In this document: positions 5,927 through 9,257 of the stretch, piece by piece
How the letters are laid out: every line of letters starts with the position of its first letter
Numbering within the stretch: the stretch's first letter is position 1
From: Tannerella sp.
GTDB taxonomy: Bacteria > Bacteroidota > Bacteroidia > Bacteroidales > Tannerellaceae
Assembly: GCA_031271245.1 (NCBI GenBank)
Contig: JAISWC010000051.1
Location: forward strand, 1 to 9,257
Direction of reading: 5' to 3'
DNA length: 9,257 bases
Position numbers and translations under genes: made by a program
Notes under the pieces: model-generated
Seen by the model: the letters and a program-made list of their open reading frames with translations, nothing else
The model's database searches: none
Told to the model about the DNA's origin: nothing

Positions 5927-6733
5927 TTAATAGTTTTTACTTATTCGTTTACTGGCATAATCAAAGTATTTTCTGATTTGCCGGGTATATTTTCCTTCCG
6001 GAAATTCATTGACATAGTTGTAGTATTCATCTACCACATCGCGGTAACGGCCCTGCAGACGGTCTTCCACACTCACCAGCGCCAGTTCGTATTTTGCTTT
6101 TATTTTCAGCAGAATAAACTCTTCGCGGTATTTGGAGTACGGATAATCCTTCAGTGCATTGTCGGCGGAGATTACGCAGGCACGGTAATTGTTGCCCATG
6201 TAAGTTCCCAGGTTATAGTACAACTGCGTACTTGTCAGTTCCTTGTAGGCCAGTTTCTCCTGCAGTTCAAACAGGATTTCCTGCGCCTGCCTGGCCCGTT
6301 CGCTCTGGGGATAGTATTCCATGTAGAGTTCCAGCTGCGCAATGGCCTTGTAGGTCTGTCCCTGGTCCAGGCGCGGGTCGGCCGAATCAAGATACAGTCC
6401 GTAGCCGGAATAGAAACGCGCCAGTTCCGTATACTCGCCCTTCGGGTAGGTGTTGTAATATGTCTCGAAATAATTCGCCGCCGTCTGGTAATCCTTCTGC
6501 CCGTAGTAGCTTTGCGCCAGCAGGTACAGCGATTCCTCGGCATAGGCCGTGCCTCTGAAGAGCGTAACTACTTCTTCCAGAAGCGTCGCCGATTTGGTAT
6601 ACTTCTTCTGGTTGAAGTATTTCTTGGCATACGAATACTTCAATTCATAGTCTGTACTTTTCAAGATTTTATTGTATTCGCCGCAGGCGGAACACAACAG
6701 AATCATCATTCCTAAAAATACACCCTTTTTCAT
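5927..6733 (-). CDS. bamD: Outer membrane protein assembly factor BamD (lipoprotein)
   Basis: BamD is the essential lipoprotein partner of BamA in the complex that inserts beta-barrel proteins into the outer membrane. The 268-residue product has a lipoprotein signal, MKKGVFLGMMILLCSAC, with the lipidated Cys17, then GEYNKILKSTDYELKYSYAK, the hallmark start of Bacteroidota BamD. The rest is a chain of tetratricopeptide-type helical repeats spaced through about residues 30-255, rich in Tyr, Lys and Ala, for example YLLAQSYYGQKDYQTAANYF (about 69-88). Length matches the family (roughly 250-280). The ATG at 6733 places the signal peptide correctly, and a TAnnTTTG box lies 19 bp upstream. rpoZ follows at once, a conserved arrangement in the order. 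Confidence 0.94.
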   Translation of the reverse strand: MKKGVFLGMMILLCSACGEYNKILKSTDYELKYSYAKKYFNQKKYTKSATLLEEVVTLFRGTAYAEESLYLLAQSYYGQKDYQTAANYFETYYNTYPKGEYTELARFYSGYGLYLDSADPRLDQGQTYKAIAQLELYMEYYPQSERARQAQEILFELQEKLAYKELTSTQLYYNLGTYMGNNYRACVISADNALKDYPYSKYREEFILLKIKAKYELALVSVEDRLQGRYRDVVDEYYNYVNEFPEGKYTRQIRKYFDYASKRISKNY

Positions 6734-6751
6734 TTACCTGATTTTAGTCGG

Positions 6752-6759
6752 CAAAGGTA
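6752..6759 (-). promoter_or_regulatory. Candidate -7 box of bamD-rpoZ
   Basis: The minus strand reads TACCTTTG, an exact TAnnTTTG match 19 bp before the bamD ATG, predicting a short leader of about 10-15 nt. The -33 TTTG is not found at 19-21 bp (the nearest TTTG is 12 bp upstream), so this rests on the -7 box and its position. Confidence 0.5.
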
Positions 6760-6804
6760 ATGCTTCCCGCTCAAACGGCCATCATGCAGAACGTTAATAA
6801 TTAA

Positions 6805-7230
6805 TTATAACCTGTACAGTTCATTGGCGGCGATCAGTTCCAGTTTATTATCCATTAATACGTTTGCGCACTTTTCCAGGTCGTCCGGACGGATAATCAC
6901 GTGTGCGGAATCACCTTCCGAGAAAGCGTACATGTATTCAATGAATATACCGGCTTCGGTGATGATGTTCATCGCTCTGCCGAGCGCTCCGGGCAGGTTC
7001 GGGCAATGCAGGCAGATGACGTCGGCTTCGGTGACGGCATACTTGCGGTTGCGCAGCACCTGAAGCGCCTTGTCCGTATCCGATACAATCAGACGCAGAA
7101 TCCCGAAATCCGAGTTTTCGGAAACGGTAAACGCCGTCATGTTGATGTTTTCCTCACCCAGCAACTTGGCCACTTCCGTGAAACGGCCTCTCTTGTTCTC
7201 TAAAAAAATAGACAGTTGTTTTACTAACAT
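6805..7230 (-). CDS. Tandem ACT domain protein, partner of phenylacetate-CoA ligase
   Basis: The 141 residues contain two ACT domains and nothing else: one from about 3 to 68 (KQLSIFLENKRGRFTEVAKL, then ENINMTAFTVSE) and one from about 71 to 138 (VICLHCPNLPGALGRAMNII, then GIFIEYMYAF). The PG.LG/GRF loops preceding each first helix are the usual amino-acid-binding spots. Such stand-alone ACT pairs sit beside phenylacetate-CoA ligase and indolepyruvate:ferredoxin oxidoreductase genes in anaerobes and probably sense an aromatic amino acid, but the ligand is not shown here. It begins 20 bp after the paaK stop, so it is cotranscribed. No enzyme active site is visible. Confidence 0.9.
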   Translation of the reverse strand: MLVKQLSIFLENKRGRFTEVAKLLGEENINMTAFTVSENSDFGILRLIVSDTDKALQVLRNRKYAVTEADVICLHCPNLPGALGRAMNIITEAGIFIEYMYAFSEGDSAHVIIRPDDLEKCANVLMDNKLELIAANELYRL

Positions 7231-7250
7231 AGCATATTACATTTTATCAA

Positions 7251-8552
7251 TTAAACTAATTTCCTGTTGTCAATCACATGTTTGGCTTTGCCCTGGCTGC
7301 GTTCCAGACTGCGGGGTTCCACAATCCGGACGTCGGGCTGGATGCCCAGCACGCTCTGCATACGGGCGGTCACCTTGTTTTTTATGGCAAGCATCCGGGT
7401 CATTTCGTCGGAATAATATTCCGGACGAAGCTCCACGTGCACCTGGAATGTATCCGTATTGTTCACACGGTCTACGATAATCAGATAGTGCGGCACAAAT
7501 TCGGGCAGTTCCAGAATGACGGATTCGATTTGAGACGGGAAGACGTTTACGCCGCGGATGATCAGCATGTCGTCGCTGCGTCCGAGAATACGGTCCATGC
7601 GAACGGCCGTCCGGCCGCACCGGCATTTTTCGTAGTTCAGGGCTGTCAGGTCGCGCGTACGATAGCGAAGCATGGGCATGCCGTCTTTGGTCAGCGTGGT
7701 GAATACCAGCTCGCCAGGTGCGCCGGATGTTACCGGTTCCAGCGTTTTCGGGTCTACGATCTCCGGATAGAAATGGTCTTCCCACAGGTGCGTGCCCTCC
7801 TGACATTCGCACTCGCCACCCACGCCCGGGCCGCTGATTTCCGTCAGTCCATAGATGTCATACGCCTTGATATGCAACTTCTCTTCCAGTTCCTTCCGCA
7901 TGTTGTCGGTCCACGGCTCGGCGCCAAACACACCGATACGCAGTTTAAATTCTTCAATCGGCATGTCCGATTCGTAAATCGCTTCGGCGAGACGCAGGGC
8001 ATACGACGGTGTACAGGCCAGTCCGTCAGCGCCGAAATCGTGCATCAACTGAATTTGTTTCTGCGTGTTCCCGCTGCTCATCGGGATCACGGTTCCGCCA
8101 ATCATCTCCACGCCTCCGTGGGCGCCCAGTCCGCCGGTAAACAGGCCGTAGCCGTAAGATACCTGGATGACATCGTTCCGGGTCACCCCATAAGCCGTCA
8201 GGCAGCGGGCTACTCCCTCGTACCACACACTCAAGTCCTTGCGCGTATATCCCACCACAATCGGTTTGCCCGTTGTCCCCGACGATGCGTGCAAGCGTAC
8301 GATTTCCGACATGGGAACGGCCATCAGTCCGAAAGGATAGTTGTCGCGCAAATCCTGCTTGGTAGTAAACGGCAATTTCACAATATCGTCAATCGACTGA
8401 ATGTCTTCGGGCGAAACGCCCATTTCCTGCATTTTACGCCGGTAAAAAGGCGCATTGTGATAGACATGTTCCACCACGTTCTTCAACCGGATAGACTGCA
8501 ATTTCCGCAGTTCTTCCCGGGACATACATTCCATTGTATCATTCCAAATCAT
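7251..8552 (-). CDS. paaK: Phenylacetate-CoA ligase family protein
   Basis: This cytosolic acyl-adenylate-forming enzyme activates phenylacetate or a related aryl acid to its CoA thioester with ATP. The 433 residues fit the PaaK family. Motifs: the phosphate loop ASSGTTGKPIVVGY (89-102), the adenine-binding YDIYGLTEISGPGVGGECEC (231-250), the RYRTRDL hinge region (296-302), GRSDDMLIIRGVNVFPSQIE (324-343) and the C-terminal catalytic lysine Lys422 in RSQGKAKHVIDNR. Two Cys-x-Cys pairs (248/250 and 310/312) are seen as in several anaerobe homologues. With an ACT gene 20 bp downstream, a role in aromatic amino acid-derived acid metabolism (phenylacetate or indoleacetate, usually with IorAB) is inferred; no ior genes are in view. 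The start at the ATG 8552 is preceded by GGAG and a promoter-like box. Confidence 0.93.
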   Translation of the reverse strand: MIWNDTMECMSREELRKLQSIRLKNVVEHVYHNAPFYRRKMQEMGVSPEDIQSIDDIVKLPFTTKQDLRDNYPFGLMAVPMSEIVRLHASSGTTGKPIVVGYTRKDLSVWYEGVARCLTAYGVTRNDVIQVSYGYGLFTGGLGAHGGVEMIGGTVIPMSSGNTQKQIQLMHDFGADGLACTPSYALRLAEAIYESDMPIEEFKLRIGVFGAEPWTDNMRKELEEKLHIKAYDIYGLTEISGPGVGGECECQEGTHLWEDHFYPEIVDPKTLEPVTSGAPGELVFTTLTKDGMPMLRYRTRDLTALNYEKCRCGRTAVRMDRILGRSDDMLIIRGVNVFPSQIESVILELPEFVPHYLIIVDRVNNTDTFQVHVELRPEYYSDEMTRMLAIKNKVTARMQSVLGIQPDVRIVEPRSLERSQGKAKHVIDNRKLV

Positions 8553-8584
8553 ATCTCCTGTTGTTATTGGTTTTATTTTGTCGG

Positions 8585-8592
8585 CAAATGTA
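8585..8592 (-). promoter_or_regulatory. Candidate promoter of the paaK-ACT operon
   Basis: The minus strand reads TACATTTG, an exact TAnnTTTG match, 32 bp before the paaK ATG. About 18 bp further upstream is GTTG, close to the -33 TTTG. The leader carries GGAG just ahead of the ATG. Confidence 0.5.
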
Positions 8593-8708
8593 CATTATTT
8601 TATTTGATAACAACAGCAAAATCTTTTTTTTTTGATGCATGAAAAACGGCTAAATCTTTTTTTGAAGTACCAACCCGTCAAACGTATTATCCATGTGAGA
8701 ATAGACCG

Positions 8709-8738
8709 AGAGGCTGCCTCCGCACAGGGACAGCCTCT
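8709..8738 (+). terminator. Orphan terminator-like hairpin in the paaK/epimerase spacer
   Basis: AGAGGCTG (8709-8716) pairs with CAGCCTCT (8731-8738), and CC (8717-8718) can extend the stem with GG (8728-8729) across a bulged A. On the + strand it is followed by TTGCTGTTT, like an intrinsic terminator. No gene ends here: the genes on either side both start and run away from it. It may belong to a small RNA or be left from a lost gene. Confidence 0.5.
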
Positions 8739-8761
8739 TTGCTGTTTAAATGATTGCTGTA

Positions 8762-8783
8762 GAGACGCGGCGTGCCACGTCTC
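8762..8783. repeat. 22-bp palindrome, REP-like
   Basis: GAGACGCGGCGTGCCACGTCTC folds on itself with GAGACG against CGTCTC and GGC against GCC, with a single C/A mismatch at 8768/8777. Short palindromes of this GAGACG...CGTCTC type are scattered between genes in various bacteria, including Bacteroidota. Only one copy is in this window, so repetition cannot be shown from here. Confidence 0.45.
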
Positions 8784-8924
8784 CAACCCTGTTCCGGTTC
8801 ATCAGCAGGTATCCGGGGATGACGTCAATCTGAATGCCGGTGTTATTATGAAGTGATCGTGCACGTCAAGTACGGAGAGGGAACAACTATCGCACCTCAA
8901 AAAAAGATTTCGCCGAAAAAACAG

Positions 8925-8932
8925 TATCTTTG
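8925..8932 (+). promoter_or_regulatory. Candidate -7 box of the epimerase-family gene
   Basis: The + strand reads TATCTTTG, an exact TAnnTTTG match 21 bp before the ATG at 8954, giving a short leader. The A-rich stretch upstream lacks a clear -33 TTTG. Confidence 0.5.
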
Positions 8933-8953
8933 CATCCGGATATTCAAAAATTT

Positions 8954-9257
8954 ATGGAAACAGGAAAATATTCATTTGGGACAGGCGACCGTTTCGCCCG
9001 TCAGGGAGAAGCGCAGCTAACTGCTTTGATTGAGGCGAGCAAGCTATTGGGACAGGAAATTGTACCGGTATGGAACAAGTCGAACCGCGAACATACCATT
9101 GTACATTCTACCCCCGCCGATACGCGCGCGGAGGCTGATGCCGCCGTGAAAGCGCTGGGTTATGCAGGGGCTTATTTCGTGGATGCCGATCACATCAACC
9201 TGAGTAATGTAGACCGATTTATCGACCATTCGGACTTCTTCACGCTCGACGTGGCCG
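8954..9257 (+). CDS. Tagaturonate epimerase (UxaE) family protein, 5' part only
   Basis: The first 101 codons begin METGKYSFGTGDRFARQGEA and include PVWNKSNREHT (38-48), YFVDADHINL (74-83) and SDFFTLDVA (93-101) at the window edge. FGTGDR, the DADH block and the following F(T)xD segment also occur, in the same order and similar spacing, in the UxaE family, whose characterised member from Thermotoga interconverts tagaturonate and fructuronate in hexuronate catabolism. The Bacteroidota form starts almost at FGTGDR and lacks the extra N-terminal region I recall in the Thermotoga protein, so the substrate may differ. The gene runs off the right end; most of the expected protein is unseen. It diverges from paaK and has its own promoter-like box. 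Confidence 0.75.
   Translation, partial: METGKYSFGTGDRFARQGEAQLTALIEASKLLGQEIVPVWNKSNREHTIVHSTPADTRAEADAAVKALGYAGAYFVDADHINLSNVDRFIDHSDFFTLDVA

Larger units (their letters stand above)
8553..8953. other. Divergent intergenic spacer
   Basis: This 401-bp gap separates the diverging paaK and epimerase genes. It contains a promoter-like box at each end, the hairpin at 8709-8738 and the palindrome at 8762-8783. Between about 8790 and 8900 I see nothing assignable; a minus-strand stretch there (8854 to about 8800) reads NTGIQIDVIPGYLLMNRNR without a start and could be a gene scrap or chance. Short open frames crossing the gap have no recognisable content. Confidence 0.5.

Noticed and set aside
7278..8642. 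A 454-codon open frame on the + strand antisense to paaK
   Set aside because: It lies opposite paaK, has a His/Arg/Val-rich composition typical of antisense shadows and no recognisable domain.
8595..8786. Short minus-strand ORF in the spacer (METWHAASLQ...)
   Set aside because: Its start comes from the palindrome, it crosses the hairpin and the rest is basic/aromatic low-complexity sequence.
1..9257. CRISPR arrays, tRNA or rRNA genes
   Set aside because: No regularly spaced repeats and no cloverleaf or rRNA-like stretches were found on reading both strands.

Overview
The window looks like chromosome from a member of the Bacteroidales (Bacteroidota), perhaps near Parabacteroides or Tannerella. 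The reasons are a BamD lipoprotein, an unusual RNA polymerase omega subunit and a DUF4293 membrane protein in the order known from that group; weak or absent Shine-Dalgarno sites; and several TAnnTTTG boxes, the Bacteroidota -7 promoter element, upstream of genes. Almost everything is on the minus strand. The core genes are fairly G+C rich, while 1-900 and 3216-3620 are visibly richer in A+T and hold the broken or accessory material.

Layout. 1-205 (+) is the 5' part of a gamma-carbonic-anhydrase-like gene that has decayed by frameshift. 222-866 (-) is an A+T-rich DUF488 gene with a tiny open frame touching each end. 899-3215 (-) is purD followed by a polytopic membrane protein of unknown function. 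3296-3550 (-) is a short chimeric remnant: the start of an AAA/DUF4143-type ATPase joined in frame to what looks like a transposase tail. 3620-5496 (-) is a compact run DUF4293 - mtgA - lipB (transcribed in that order). 5575-6733 (-) is bamD - rpoZ, separated from DUF4293 by a strong hairpin. 6805-8552 (-) is paaK followed by a double-ACT-domain gene. A spacer of about 400 bp (8553-8953) holds two promoter-like boxes, an orphan terminator-like hairpin and a short palindrome. The + strand gene at 8954, cut by the window end, begins a tagaturonate-epimerase-family (UxaE) protein.

The genes are mostly housekeeping: purine synthesis (PurD), lipoate attachment (LipB), peptidoglycan glycan-strand synthesis (MtgA), outer-membrane protein assembly (BamD), transcription (RpoZ) and aryl-acid CoA activation (PaaK with its ACT partner). 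No convincing new multi-gene system is visible. The points most worth a second look are the DUF488 cassette with its flanking micro-ORFs, the ATPase/transposase chimera, the carbonic anhydrase pseudogene and the palindromic elements in the 8.7 kb spacer.
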